Assembly: GCA_036512155.1 (NCBI GenBank)
Contig: DATCBD010000039.1
Location: forward strand, 18,361-82,360
Source of the DNA: Palsa-739 sp036512155
Lineage (GTDB): Bacteria > Actinomycetota > Thermoleophilia > Gaiellales > Gaiellaceae
Reading direction: 5' to 3'
DNA length: 64,000 nt
In this document: one piece after another, positions 1 to 10,095 of the stretch
Layout: each line of letters starts with the position of its first letter
Position numbering within the stretch: the first letter of the stretch is position 1
Made by a program: the position numbers and the translations under genes
Notes under the pieces: model-generated
What the model saw: only the letters and a program-made list of their open reading frames with translations
Database searches by the model: none
What the model was told of the DNA's origin: nothing

Positions 1-1
1 G

Positions 2-520
2 TGGTACGAGCTCCTCCCGGACGGCTCCGTCAGCGCGCCGCTCACGATTTCGGCCGGCGACACCATCTCCGCCGAGGTCAGCATCGACGGCGCTGCGGTC
101 ACGTTGACGCTCATCGACGTGACCACGGACCAGACGTTCACGACGCAGGCGACGCCGTCGGTCCTCGACACGTCGTCCGCCGAGTGGATCGCGGAGGCGC
201 CGTCGCGGTGCTTCAGCACAGACCACTGCGCGCAGCTCCCCCTGGCGAACTTCGGCACGATCGAGTTCAGTGGATCGTCGACGACCGCCAATGGCCATGT
301 CGGGACGATCTCGGATCAGAGCTGGAGCGCGACGTCGATCGAGCTCGGCGGCATTGCCGGCTCAGCGAGCCCGGCGGCGCTCTCGCCCGACGGCTCGGAC
401 TTCACCGTCGCGTTCGTCCCGGCTCAGGTCACGCAACCGCAAGTGCAGACGAAGCCCAAGGCGAAGGTCAAGGCGAAGCCGAAGCCGAAGCCGCGGCGCC
501 ACCACCGCATCACGACGTAG
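2..520 (+). CDS. Eqolisin-like (peptidase G1/A4 family) secreted protein, 5' truncated
   Basis: The reading frame is open from base 2 and ends at TAG 518-520, so the N-terminus lies outside the window. The translated part begins WYELLP, followed by an ISAGD-type strand, SAEWIAEAPSRC and a LANFGTIEFS strand. This series of motifs is typical of the eqolisin beta-sandwich of glutamic peptidases; the Glu in AEWI-x-E is the expected place of the catalytic Glu, while the catalytic Gln lies upstream and cannot be checked. Bacterial homologues are secreted, often of unproven activity. The last ~25 residues are a Lys/Pro/Arg-rich tail (KPKAKVKAKPKPKPRRHH) like the tail of the secreted protein at 24613. 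The stop codon is the first triplet of a long palindrome. Confidence 0.72.
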   Translation, partial: WYELLPDGSVSAPLTISAGDTISAEVSIDGAAVTLTLIDVTTDQTFTTQATPSVLDTSSAEWIAEAPSRCFSTDHCAQLPLANFGTIEFSGSSTTANGHVGTISDQSWSATSIELGGIAGSASPAALSPDGSDFTVAFVPAQVTQPQVQTKPKAKVKAKPKPKPRRHHRITT

Positions 521-647
521 GAGGCTCCGGCGCAACAGTGACTGTGTCGCAGGTGGTGCGCTGGATCGGCGCGCTGACGCGACCTGCGTCCTTGCATCGC
601 ATCCGCCCAGCGCATCCCTGCGACGAGCACCGTTTCGCCGGAGCCTC

Positions 648-650
<3 letters not shown>
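518..650. repeat. Nested palindromic intergenic repeat, copy A
   Basis: A 15-base perfect inverted repeat (TAGGAGGCTCCGGCG at 518-532 against 636-650) encloses a second long imperfect stem (546-564 with 607-624) and a central segment containing CCTGCGTCCTTGC at 583-595. The outer arms include the stop codons of both convergent neighbours (TAG 518-520 and, on the other strand, 648-650). The central ~100 bases are nearly identical to those of copy B at 16793. As RNA either strand would fold into one long rod, so it could act as a bidirectional terminator; there is no T-run. Confidence 0.8.
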
Positions 651-2291
<1,641 letters not shown>

Positions 2292-2317
2292 GGGGCGATT
2301 CTAGGATTAAGGGAGTA

Positions 2318-2779
2318 GTGACGACGCAGGTGGCATACGAAGCTGAGGACTGGGGCGTGGGAGAGCTCGTTCTCGTCGACGGCCGGGTCGTCTGGCACGA
2401 GCTGCCGCATCCTGCCCGAACAGCGCAAGTAACACGTTGTCACTTGGAGCTCGTGGATCGGATCAAGGCGTACTTCGCAGGAGAGGACGTCCCGCTCGGC
2501 GAGGTGCCCGTCGACCTCGAGTACGACAGCGCGTTCTTCTCCCGCTGTGCCGAGGCGCTGCGCTCGGTTCCGCGGGGCGAGGTGGTCACCTACGGCGAGC
2601 TGGCAGCGCTCGCCGGGGCGCCCGGCGCCGCTCGCGCGGCGGGAAGCTTCTGCGCGCGCAACCGCCTCGGTTTGTTCGTCCCGTGTCATCGCGTCGTCGC
2701 CGCCGGCGATCTCGGCTCGTACGGCTCGTACGGCGTCGGGTACAAGCGCCGTCTCCTGGAGCTCGAAGGTGCTCTCTGA
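2318..2779 (+). CDS. ogt: Methylated-DNA--protein-cysteine methyltransferase
   Basis: A 153-residue suicide DNA-repair protein that takes the methyl group from O6-methylguanine onto its own cysteine. The active-site motif VPCHRVV (Cys123) is intact, as are the DNA-binding YGELAALAG region and the closing GYKRRLLELEG. It is at the short end of the family: the N-terminal domain is reduced. The GTG start at 2318 follows AAGGGAG at a 3-base spacing; a possible -10 TAGGAT at 2302-2307 would make the transcript nearly leaderless. An upstream in-frame extension would run into pruA and lacks family similarity. Overlaps whiA by 11 bases. Confidence 0.9.
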   Translation: MTTQVAYEAEDWGVGELVLVDGRVVWHELPHPARTAQVTRCHLELVDRIKAYFAGEDVPLGEVPVDLEYDSAFFSRCAEALRSVPRGEVVTYGELAALAGAPGAARAAGSFCARNRLGLFVPCHRVVAAGDLGSYGSYGVGYKRRLLELEGAL

Positions 2780-3671
2780 GGATCTCCGCAACGAGCTCGC
2801 GGCGATCGCGCCCGAGTCCGACTGCGATCGGCTCGCCGAGCTGTCCGGTCTCTTCCACGTCGCCGGCAGCGTGCACCTTCGCGGCCGCGGCGAGGTCGCC
2901 GTCCACCTCGACCTCGTCAGCTCGGCAGTCGCGCGGCGGGCATTCACGCTGCTGCGCGCATTCGGCGTCGAGTCCGAGATCCGGACGTATCAGCGACCGG
3001 CGTTCGACCGCTCAACGCGGTACCAGCTGCACGTCGAGGGAACCCAGCACGCCTACGACACACTCCATCGCGCGGGCGTGCTCGACTCCGGCCACCGGCC
3101 GATCGACCATCCGCCCGCGCGTGTCGTCGCACGGCGGTGCTGCCGTCGCGCCTATCTGCGGGGCGCGCTGCTCGGCGCCGGCTCGCTCAGCGGGCCGCGC
3201 GACCCGCATGTGGAGATCCGCACGGCGGAGATCGAAGGCGCCCAGTTCCTCGCCGGCGTCGCGGCGCGCGAAGGGGCCGAGCTGCACATCCTCCAGCGGG
3301 CGAGCCACGCGATCGCGTACGCGAAGGGCACGGAGGCGATCGCCGATCTTCTCGTCGCGGCCGGGGCAACTGACGTCGTCCTCGTGCTCGAAGAGCGCTC
3401 GGTCGTGTCGGCGACGAAAGCGGACGCGAACAGGCTCGCGAACGCCGATCATGCCAACCTCGTCCGCACGGGCCGTGCGGCGCACGCGCAGCTCCAGGCC
3501 GTGCGGAAGCTCGACGTGGACGCGTTGCCCGACGACCTGCGCGAGCTCGCGGTCCTCCGCATCCGCCATCCGACGGCGTCGATCGCCGACCTTGCGCGCC
3601 GCTGCCGGCCGCCGGTGACGAAGGCCTCCGCTTACCGGCGGCTGCGGCGGCTCCAGGAGCTGGCGGAATAG
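2769..3671 (+). CDS. whiA: Sporulation/cell-division regulator WhiA
   Basis: A 300-residue WhiA: N-terminal WhiA_N and degenerate LAGLIDADG-like core (YLRGALLGAGSLSGP, where the endonuclease residues are not kept), followed by a C-terminal helix-turn-helix (TASIADLARRC ... TKASAYRRLRRL). WhiA binds DNA as a transcription factor in sporulating actinobacteria and is widespread in non-sporulating Gram-positives. GTG start at 2769 inside the end of ogt. WhiA immediately upstream of gap-pgk-tpi is a classic actinobacterial arrangement; the usual upstream partners rapZ and yvcK are not here, since ogt and pruA precede it. Confidence 0.93.
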   Translation: MLSEDLRNELAAIAPESDCDRLAELSGLFHVAGSVHLRGRGEVAVHLDLVSSAVARRAFTLLRAFGVESEIRTYQRPAFDRSTRYQLHVEGTQHAYDTLHRAGVLDSGHRPIDHPPARVVARRCCRRAYLRGALLGAGSLSGPRDPHVEIRTAEIEGAQFLAGVAAREGAELHILQRASHAIAYAKGTEAIADLLVAAGATDVVLVLEERSVVSATKADANRLANADHANLVRTGRAAHAQLQAVRKLDVDALPDDLRELAVLRIRHPTASIADLARRCRPPVTKASAYRRLRRLQELAE

Positions 3672-3734
3672 CGGCGGTGGACCGGGAAGCTCCGAGGACG
3701 ACCCTCCCGGTCCTAGTGCCACACCCGAGACCGT

Positions 3735-3763
3735 GGTGACGGACGGGGTCTGAATCCGTCACC
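3735..3763 (+). terminator. Hairpin downstream of whiA in the whiA-gap gap
   Basis: A perfect 9-bp stem (GGTGACGGA with TCCGTCACC) around an 11-base loop lies 64 bases after whiA. No T-run follows, so it is at best a weak or factor-assisted terminator. The rest of the 273-base gap (3672-3944) holds a second weaker stem just after whiA (ACCGGGA with TCCCGGT) and, at 3901-3906, a TACACT that could be a -10 for gap; I see no gene in it. The loop sequence (CGGGGTCTG) resembles the arm of the palindrome at 63850. Confidence 0.45.
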
Positions 3764-3944
3764 GGACGAGCGCGGACCCGCCGTTGCCGAGTATGACGAC
3801 TTATGTGCAAAACGCGCTAGGCCTTTTCAAAGTCGTAAGTGCGGAGTTGTAACCCGTTCAACTGCGGCTTCCTACTCCGTGGCTGCGCGGCCTCCCTCGT
3901 TACACTCGGAGCAGAAACCACAAGAGACGAAAGGCATCGCACTC

Positions 3945-4973
3945 ATGGCGAAGATCAGGGTCGGGATCAACGGATTCGGCAGGATCGGTCGCAACTTCTT
4001 GCGCGCCCAGCTCGAGCGCGGCGGCGACTTCGAGATCGTGGCCGCCAACGACATCGGCGACACGAAGACGATGGCGCACCTGCTCAAGCACGACTCGGTG
4101 CTTGGGGCCCTGGCTGTCCCGGTGGAGGCGGGCGACGGGTTCATCCGCGTCGGCGGCCACGAGATCAGGTTCACGACCGAGCGAGATCCCGCGCAGCTCC
4201 CCTGGGGCGAGCTCGGCGTCGACCTCGCCATCGAGTCCACCGGGATCTTCACGAGCCGCGATGGCGCCGCGAAGCATCTCGAGGCCGGCGCGAAGAAGGT
4301 CGTCATCTCGGCCCCCGCGACCGATCCCGACCTCACCGTCGTGCTCGGTGTCAACGACCGGGAGTACGACCCGGAGCAGCACCACATCATCTCCAACGCG
4401 TCGTGCACGACGAACTGTGTTGCGCCGCTCGCAAAGCTCCTGCACGAGGCGTACACGATCGAGCGCGGCTTCATGACGACGATCCACGCGTACACGAACG
4501 ACCAGAACATCCTCGATCTCCCGCACAAGGATCTCCGGCGTGCACGCGCCGCGGCGATCAACCTCATCCCGACGTCCACGGGTGCGGCGCGCGCGATCGG
4601 CGTCGTCCTGCCCGAGCTGAAGGGCAAGGTGGACGGCATGTCCATGCGTGCCCCGGTGCCGACGGGATCGATCGTCGACCTCGTCGTCCAGGTCACGCGT
4701 GAGACGAGTCGCGACGCCGTCAATGAACTGTTCCGCTCGAAGGCGGACACCGGTGACTTCGAGGGCATCCTCCAGTACTCGGACGAGCCCCTCGTCTCCA
4801 CCGACATCATCCATTCGTCGTACTCCTCGATCTTCGACAGCGACCTGACGATGGTGAACGGGAACCTCGTCAAGGTGTTCGGCTGGTACGACAACGAGTG
4901 GGGCTACAGCTGCCGCCTCGTCGACCTCGTGGCCAAGATCGCGCAGACGATGCCTGCGGCCGTCGCCGCCTGA
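3945..4973 (+). CDS. gap: Glyceraldehyde-3-phosphate dehydrogenase, type I
   Basis: A 342-residue GAPDH. It has the N-terminal NAD fold GINGFGRIGRNFLRAQL, the catalytic motif SNASCTTNCVAPLAK with Cys154, and the C-terminal WYDNEWGYSCRLVDL. It makes 1,3-bisphosphoglycerate from glyceraldehyde-3-phosphate. ATG at 3945 is preceded by GACGAAAGG; longer in-frame starts upstream are not family-like. First gene of the four-gene glycolytic operon; its stop overlaps the pgk start as TGATG. Asp/Asn at the end of strand 2 (AANDI) fits an NAD+-using form. Confidence 0.97.
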   Translation: MAKIRVGINGFGRIGRNFLRAQLERGGDFEIVAANDIGDTKTMAHLLKHDSVLGALAVPVEAGDGFIRVGGHEIRFTTERDPAQLPWGELGVDLAIESTGIFTSRDGAAKHLEAGAKKVVISAPATDPDLTVVLGVNDREYDPEQHHIISNASCTTNCVAPLAKLLHEAYTIERGFMTTIHAYTNDQNILDLPHKDLRRARAAAINLIPTSTGAARAIGVVLPELKGKVDGMSMRAPVPTGSIVDLVVQVTRETSRDAVNELFRSKADTGDFEGILQYSDEPLVSTDIIHSSYSSIFDSDLTMVNGNLVKVFGWYDNEWGYSCRLVDLVAKIAQTMPAAVAA

Positions 4974-6016
4974 TGCGGCTGCCGCGGTCCGTGCGCGAAG
5001 CCGACGTCTCCGGCAAGGTCGTGCTGGTCCGCGCGGACCTGAACGTGCCTCTCGAGAACGGTGCCGTCGCCGACGACACTCGCATTCGCGCGTCGCTGCC
5101 GACGTTGCAGCTCTTGCTCGACAGGGGCGCGGCCGAGATCCACGTGTGCTCGCACCTCGGCCGGCCGAAGGGCGTCGACGAGGCATTCCGGATGGCGCCG
5201 GTCGCGGCCCGGCTGCATGAGTTGCTTCCCGGCGACGGCATCCGCGTGCTCGAGAACACGCGCTTCAATCCCGGCGAGACGAAGAACGACGAGGGCTTCG
5301 CCCGCGAGCTCGCGAACGGCTGCGATCTGTACGTGGACGACGCGTTCGGCTCCGCGCACCGCGCGCACTCGTCGACGGAGGCGGTCGCGCGGATCCTTCC
5401 GGCGTATGCAGGCTTGCTCATGGAGGAGGAGCTTCGAAACCTCGGCACGCTTCTCGGCGACGTCGAGCGTCCGTTCGTGCTCGTCTCCGGCGGCGCGAAG
5501 GTCGACGACAAGCTCGGTGTGCTCCAGCACCTCGGCGGCCGCGCGGACACGGTGCTCATCGGCGGCAAGATGGCCGAGCAGCTGCGAGTCGAGAACCCGC
5601 TCGACTTCGACGTCGAGCTGCCGACCGACGTCGTCGGCGCGGCCGCGTTCGAAGCCGGCGCGGAATCGGCGACGTTCGCCGTCGACGAGATTCCGGACGG
5701 CTGGCTCGGCCTCGACATCGGCCCGGAGACGCGCAAGGCGTTTGCCGCGCGTCTCGCCGGGGCGCGAACGATCTTCTGGAACGGACCGATGGGCGTGTTC
5801 GAGTGGCCGCGCTTCGCCGAGGGCACGAAGGCGGTGGCCGAGGCGGTCGCCGGCAACGCGGACGCATTCACGGTCGTCGGCGGCGCGGACTCGGTGCGCG
5901 CACTGAACGAGCTCGGCCTCGCCGACAAGATCTCATGGGTCTCGACCGGCGGCGGCGCGAGCCTCGAGCTGCTCGAGGGAAAGGAGCTGCCCGGCGTGGC
6001 GGTGATTCCGTCGTGA
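4973..6016 (+). CDS. pgk: Phosphoglycerate kinase (compact form)
   Basis: A 347-residue PGK with all key motifs: VRADLNVPLENG, SHLGRPKG, ENTRFNPGETKNDEGFA, DAFGSAHRAHSS, GGAKVDDKLGVL, NGPMGVFE and STGGGASLELLEGK. It is about 40-50 residues shorter than usual (~395). One deletion lies between the SHLGRPKG and ENTRF segments, where a helix-strand unit is missing; a larger one removes the helix region after IGGKMAEQL in the nucleotide domain. The usual GGGDS is GGADS. All catalytic motifs remain, so it is probably active. Translationally coupled to gap (TGATG) and to tpiA (GTGA). Confidence 0.94.
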   Translation: MRLPRSVREADVSGKVVLVRADLNVPLENGAVADDTRIRASLPTLQLLLDRGAAEIHVCSHLGRPKGVDEAFRMAPVAARLHELLPGDGIRVLENTRFNPGETKNDEGFARELANGCDLYVDDAFGSAHRAHSSTEAVARILPAYAGLLMEEELRNLGTLLGDVERPFVLVSGGAKVDDKLGVLQHLGGRADTVLIGGKMAEQLRVENPLDFDVELPTDVVGAAAFEAGAESATFAVDEIPDGWLGLDIGPETRKAFAARLAGARTIFWNGPMGVFEWPRFAEGTKAVAEAVAGNADAFTVVGGADSVRALNELGLADKISWVSTGGGASLELLEGKELPGVAVIPS

Positions 6017-6675
6017 TCATCGCCGGGAACTGGAAGATGTTCCGCGGGCCGGACCCGCACGCGCTCGTCGGCCTGGACGCGATCGTCTGCCCGCCGTTCA
6101 CACGGCTGCGCGAGTGCGTCGACGCGGGCCTGACCACGTACGCGCAGAACGTCCACTGGGAACCGGAAGGCGCGTACACGGGCGAGATCTCCGCGCCGAT
6201 GTTGCTCGAGCTCGGCGTCACCGGCTCGCTCGTCGGCCACTCCGAGCGGCGGCAGTACTTCGGTGAGACCGACGAGACGGTCGCGCTCCGCACGCGCGCC
6301 GCGCTGGACGCGGGCCTGCGGGTCATCGCGTGCGTCGGCGAGACCCTCGCCCAGCGCGAAGGGAACGAGACCGAGGACGTCCTTCGCCGGCAGCTCTCGG
6401 TCCTCGAGCCGCACCCGCAGCTCGTGCTCGCGTACGAGCCCGTCTGGGCGATCGGCACGGGGCTCACTGCGACGCCCGAGATGGCGCAGGACGCGCACGC
6501 GTTCATCAAGTCGCTCCTCGACGCACCGGTCCTGTACGGCGGGTCGGTCAAGCCAGACAACGCCGCCGGCCTGCTCGCGCAGCCGGATGTCGACGGCGCG
6601 CTCGTCGGCGGGGCCTCGCTCGACGTCGACTCCTTCAAGGCGATATGTCAGACGGCCGCACGTATCCGCTCGTAG
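6013..6675 (+). CDS. tpiA: Triosephosphate isomerase (short form)
   Basis: A 220-residue TIM barrel with the family motifs AGNWKM (catalytic Lys), GHSERRQYFGET (catalytic His), YEPVWAIGTG (catalytic Glu, flexible loop) and YGGSVKPDN. Bacterial TIMs are usually ~250 residues; here the segment after NWKM and the helices before YGG are shortened. GTG at 6013 overlaps the pgk stop. The gene overlaps gpmI by 31 bases. All catalytic residues are present, so activity is expected. Confidence 0.94.
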   Translation: MIIAGNWKMFRGPDPHALVGLDAIVCPPFTRLRECVDAGLTTYAQNVHWEPEGAYTGEISAPMLLELGVTGSLVGHSERRQYFGETDETVALRTRAALDAGLRVIACVGETLAQREGNETEDVLRRQLSVLEPHPQLVLAYEPVWAIGTGLTATPEMAQDAHAFIKSLLDAPVLYGGSVKPDNAAGLLAQPDVDGALVGGASLDVDSFKAICQTAARIRS

Positions 6676-8102
6676 TCCTCGTCATCCTCGACGGCTGGGG
6701 CTGCGCGCCCGCAGGCCCGGGGAACGCCATCTCGCTCGCGCGCACGCCGGTCTTCGATCGCTTGTGGGCGGAGTTCCCGCACACGAAGCTCAAGGCGTCC
6801 GGCGAAGCCGTTGGACTCCCGCCCGGCCAGATGGGCAACTCCGAGGTCGGCCATCTCACCATCGGCTCGGGCCGCATCCTCTTCCAGGACCTCATGCGCG
6901 TGAACAAGGCGATCGAGACCGGCGAGCTCTTCGAGAACGCGGCCCTGCGCTCCGCGTTCGAGCGCGGCGAGAAGGTGCACCTGCTCGGGCTCGTCTCCCA
7001 CGGCGGCGTGCACTCGCACATCGACCACGTCAAGGCGCTGCTCCAGTTCGCTCCCGAGAAGACGTGGATCCACGCGTTCACCGACGGCCGCGACGTGTCG
7101 CCGCACGCTGCTGTGCACGATCTCGCCGAGCTGCCCGTCGACCGCATCGCCACCGTCGTAGGGCGGTATTACGCGATGGACCGCGACCAGCGCTGGGATC
7201 GCACGGAGCGCGCGATCGACGCGATCGTCCACGGCCGCGGCTCGCACGCGAGCGATCCGATCGCCGCGGTGCAGGAGAGCTACGACCGCGACGTCACCGA
7301 CGAGTTCATCGAGCCCGTCGTCATCGACGGCCGCCCGCGGCTCGACCCCGAGCGCGACACGGCGATCTTCTTCAACTTCCGCCCCGACCGCGGGCGCCAG
7401 CTGTCGGAGAAGCTCCGCGAGCTCGGCGTCGACCTGACCACGATGACGCGCTACCGCGACGACTTCGACTTTCCCGTCGCGTTCCCCGAGCAGAAGGTCG
7501 ACCAGGTGCTGGGCGAGGTGCTTGCCGAGCACGGCCTGCGCCAACTCCATGCCGCGGAGACGGAGAAGTACGCACACGTGACGTACTTCTTCGACGGCGG
7601 CCGCGAGGAGGAGTTTCCGCGCGAGACGCGCCTGCTCGTGCCCTCGCCTCGTGACGTCCCGAGCTACGACAAGAAACCCGAGATGTCGGCGGTCGAGCTC
7701 ACCGACCGATTCGTCGAGGAGATCGCCGACGGCTACGCGTTTGCCGTGATCAACTTCGCGAACCCCGACATGGTCGGCCACACGGGGGTTATCCCGGCCG
7801 TCGTCGCGGCGGTCGAGACGGCCGACGCCTGCCTCGGCCGGGTGGTCGAGGCGGTCTCTCTCCTGGGCGGCGTCTGCCTCGTGACCGCCGACCACGGCAA
7901 CGCCGAGAAGCAACTGGAGGACGACGGCGTGAGCCCGCACACGGCCCACACGACCAATCTCGTGCCCCTGATCGTCACCGCCCCAGGCCTCACGCTGCGG
8001 GAAGGCGAGCTCTCCGATCTCGCCCCGACCGCCCTCGCCCTGCTCGGCTATGACCCGCCCCGCCAGATGACCGGCCAAAATGCGGTCGCGGACGGGACCT
8101 AA
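6645..8102 (+). CDS. gpmI: 2,3-bisphosphoglycerate-independent phosphoglycerate mutase
   Basis: A 485-residue alkaline-phosphatase-superfamily mutase that interconverts 3- and 2-phosphoglycerate. Motifs: ILDGWG metal site at the N-terminus, GQMGNSEVGHLTIG with the phosphoserine Ser66, GGVHSH, FTDGRDVSP, FFNFRPDR, and TADHGNAE at the C-terminal metal site. ATG 6645 lies inside tpiA. It completes the lower-glycolysis set gap-pgk-tpi-gpm; no enolase follows in this window. Confidence 0.96.
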   Translation: MSDGRTYPLVVLVILDGWGCAPAGPGNAISLARTPVFDRLWAEFPHTKLKASGEAVGLPPGQMGNSEVGHLTIGSGRILFQDLMRVNKAIETGELFENAALRSAFERGEKVHLLGLVSHGGVHSHIDHVKALLQFAPEKTWIHAFTDGRDVSPHAAVHDLAELPVDRIATVVGRYYAMDRDQRWDRTERAIDAIVHGRGSHASDPIAAVQESYDRDVTDEFIEPVVIDGRPRLDPERDTAIFFNFRPDRGRQLSEKLRELGVDLTTMTRYRDDFDFPVAFPEQKVDQVLGEVLAEHGLRQLHAAETEKYAHVTYFFDGGREEEFPRETRLLVPSPRDVPSYDKKPEMSAVELTDRFVEEIADGYAFAVINFANPDMVGHTGVIPAVVAAVETADACLGRVVEAVSLLGGVCLVTADHGNAEKQLEDDGVSPHTAHTTNLVPLIVTAPGLTLREGELSDLAPTALALLGYDPPRQMTGQNAVADGT

Positions 8103-8122
8103 GGGGGCTATTATGAGGCCTC

Positions 8123-8722
8123 TTGTCGCTGCCCCAGCCTGATTTTGGCGTCCTGCGGAAGGCGCAGCGGGGTGATGAACGCGCCTTCTCGATCATCGTG
8201 CACGCCTACCAGGTGCCGGTGTTCAACTACGTGCTCAGGCTGGTCGGCGACCGGTCGCTCGCGGAGGACCTGACACAGGAGATCTTCCTTCGCGTGTACC
8301 AAGGACTGCCGCGCTTTTCACTGCGGTCGAAATTCACGACGTGGCTCTTCCAGGTGGCGAAGAACCGCGTGCTCGACGAGCTCCGTGCGGTCGAACGCCG
8401 GCCGCGCGCAACCGTCGACCTCGACGACGTGCCGGCACTCGAAGTGCTGGATGCGCCGTTCGAGCGGCTCGAGGCGATCGACGCCGTGTGGCGCGCGGTC
8501 GAGAACCTCAACGTCGACCTGAAGTCGGCGCTCCTGCTGCGGGATGTGGTCGGGCTCTCGTACACCGAGATCGCCGATTCGCTCGAGATCACCCTCGCCA
8601 CCGTCAAGTGGCGGATCTACAAAGCGCGCGAGGACGTACAGCTCGCTCTCGCGCGCGAGGGCATCTACTTCTACGCATCGAGTGAGCCGGAGCCGGCTGC
8701 ACAGCCGGCTCCGCTGCTCTAG
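8123..8722 (+). CDS. RNA polymerase sigma factor, ECF-like (sigma-70 family)
   Basis: A 199-residue group 4 sigma factor. Region 2 is recognisable in AFSIIVHAYQVPVFNYVLRLVGD and AEDLTQEIFLRVYQ, with WLFQVAKNRVLDELR after it; region 4 is LLLRDVVGLSYTEIADSLEITLATVKWRIYKARE. The C-terminal tail is Pro/Ala/Glu-rich. The start appears to be TTG 8123 shortly after GAGG; an ATG ten bases upstream is out of frame. There is no anti-sigma gene beside it; the next gene, a Ser/Thr kinase, is convergent with a 3-base gap. The target promoters cannot be inferred. Confidence 0.88.
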   Translation: MSLPQPDFGVLRKAQRGDERAFSIIVHAYQVPVFNYVLRLVGDRSLAEDLTQEIFLRVYQGLPRFSLRSKFTTWLFQVAKNRVLDELRAVERRPRATVDLDDVPALEVLDAPFERLEAIDAVWRAVENLNVDLKSALLLRDVVGLSYTEIADSLEITLATVKWRIYKAREDVQLALAREGIYFYASSEPEPAAQPAPLL

Positions 8723-8725
8723 CTC

Positions 8726-9709
8726 TTAGCGCGAGTACCGCAAGAGCCACGCGGCGAGCGCCTGCGCCTGCTGCTGCGCCGTCGTCTCCTGCGGCACGGG
8801 CGCGATGCGCGCCGGTTGCGGCGGAGCCGGATGCGACGGGCTTCCCGAGGTCACCACCGCCGCCACGATGCCTGCGGCGAGCACCGCCGCAGCTGCGCCG
8901 GCGAGCACGAGCGGCGCGCGCCGGCGCGGTCGCGGCCGGCTGAGGATCGCGGTCGGCGCAGCGGATGGATCGTGCGCGAGCACGCGCTCGAGCTCCGCGG
9001 CCGTCGGCCGCGCGCCCGGATCCGTTGCGAGGCACCGCCGGATCGTCGCGGCCAGCTCCGGCGGCACGCCGCTCAGCCGCGTCGACCGGTCCGGCGTGCC
9101 GGTGAGCATCTCCACGAGCACGAGCCCGAGCGCGTAGACGTCGGCGGCACCGGTCACGTGGTCGCCGCGCGCCTGCTCGGGCGCGAGGTACGCCGCCGTC
9201 CCGAGGACGGTGCCCGCCATCGTCAGCCGTGTGCCCTCGAGTAAGACGGCGATGCCGAAGTCGCCGAGCTTCAGCACGCCGTCGCGGCGGAGCAGGAGGT
9301 TGTGCGGCTTCACGTCGCGGTGGACGAGACCGGCAGCATGCGCGGCCGCGAGTGCGCGCGCCGCCTGCGCGCCAAGATCCTCCGCCTCTGCGGGCGAGAG
9401 CTTTCGCCGGCGGGCGAGCAATTCGGCGAGCGTCTCCCCATCGACGAGCTCCATGGCGATGTACGGCCGGCCGTCGGCTTCGCCGACGTCGAAGACGTGC
9501 ACGATGTTCGGATGCCCGAGCCGCGCGGCCAGCCGGCCTTCGCGCACGAAGCGTTCGCGCAGGTCGGCGTCGCGCGCGAGATTCTCCGCCAAGCGCTTGA
9601 GCGCGACGTCGCGGTCGAGCTCGCGGTCGTGCGCGAGGTCCACGACTGCCATCGCGCCGTGTCCGAGCGGCCGCTGCACGTCGTACCTGCCTGCGACGAG
9701 TGTGCTCAC
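8726..9709 (-). CDS. Membrane-anchored serine/threonine protein kinase (PknB-like)
   Basis: A 327-residue kinase. The kinase domain spans roughly residues 8-260: glycine loop LGHGAMAVV, ATP lysine in DVALKRL, catalytic loop VHRDVKPHN, DFGIA, and the APE-type YLAPEQARG. One transmembrane helix follows a basic patch (RPRRRAPLVLAGAAAAVL), leaving only about 40 residues outside, so there is no PASTA sensor. GTG start at 9709; the codon overlaps the stop of the upstream lipoprotein gene. It is the last gene of a four-gene minus-strand run. Confidence 0.92.
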   Translation of the reverse strand: MSTLVAGRYDVQRPLGHGAMAVVDLAHDRELDRDVALKRLAENLARDADLRERFVREGRLAARLGHPNIVHVFDVGEADGRPYIAMELVDGETLAELLARRRKLSPAEAEDLGAQAARALAAAHAAGLVHRDVKPHNLLLRRDGVLKLGDFGIAVLLEGTRLTMAGTVLGTAAYLAPEQARGDHVTGAADVYALGLVLVEMLTGTPDRSTRLSGVPPELAATIRRCLATDPGARPTAAELERVLAHDPSAAPTAILSRPRPRRRAPLVLAGAAAAVLAAGIVAAVVTSGSPSHPAPPQPARIAPVPQETTAQQQAQALAAWLLRYSR

Positions 9710-10095
9710 TGGTTGTTGTCGCCGCCCGGTCCGTGCTTGCCGTGATCGTGATGCTTCGGCGGCTTCGGCCCGTGCTTCGGCGGCGGACCGGGGTTGCAGG
9801 TGATGCGTCCCGGCAGCGCGTCGACGGTCGCGTTCAGGGTGGGCTGCAGCCGCACGGGAATCTCGTGCGCGGCGATCGCCTGTGCCACGGCGTTCTGGAG
9901 TCCAGTCGCGTCCGCGAGTGCGGTGCAGCCGTCCCCGCCTTCCAGCGCCTGCGCGACCGCGTTCGCCTGCATGGCCAGCGTCTGCGCGAGCGCATGGGGG
10001 AGGCGGGGTGGCTTCGCCGCTGCGGGCAGCCTCGCAACGCTGCCGCAGCCGGCCAGCGCGAGCGTGACGAGGAGCGCTACGCCGGCGCGTCTCAT
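9706..10095 (-). CDS. Small lipoprotein with His/Lys/Pro-rich tail
   Basis: A 129-residue exported protein of unknown function. The N-terminus MRRAGVALLVTLALAGCG has a typical lipobox with Cys17 as acylation site. The body is an Ala/Gln/Val-rich helical segment (HALAQTLAMQANAVAQALEGG and AVAQAIAAHEI) with two cysteines (DGCTAL and RITCNPG), and the end is a KHGPKPPKHHDHGKHG tail. ATG 10095 overlaps the stop of the phosphoesterase gene, and its own stop overlaps the kinase start, so the three are translationally coupled. It could be an extracellular partner of the kinase; this is only inferred from position. Confidence 0.75.
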   Translation of the reverse strand: MRRAGVALLVTLALAGCGSVARLPAAAKPPRLPHALAQTLAMQANAVAQALEGGDGCTALADATGLQNAVAQAIAAHEIPVRLQPTLNATVDALPGRITCNPGPPPKHGPKPPKHHDHGKHGPGGDNNQ

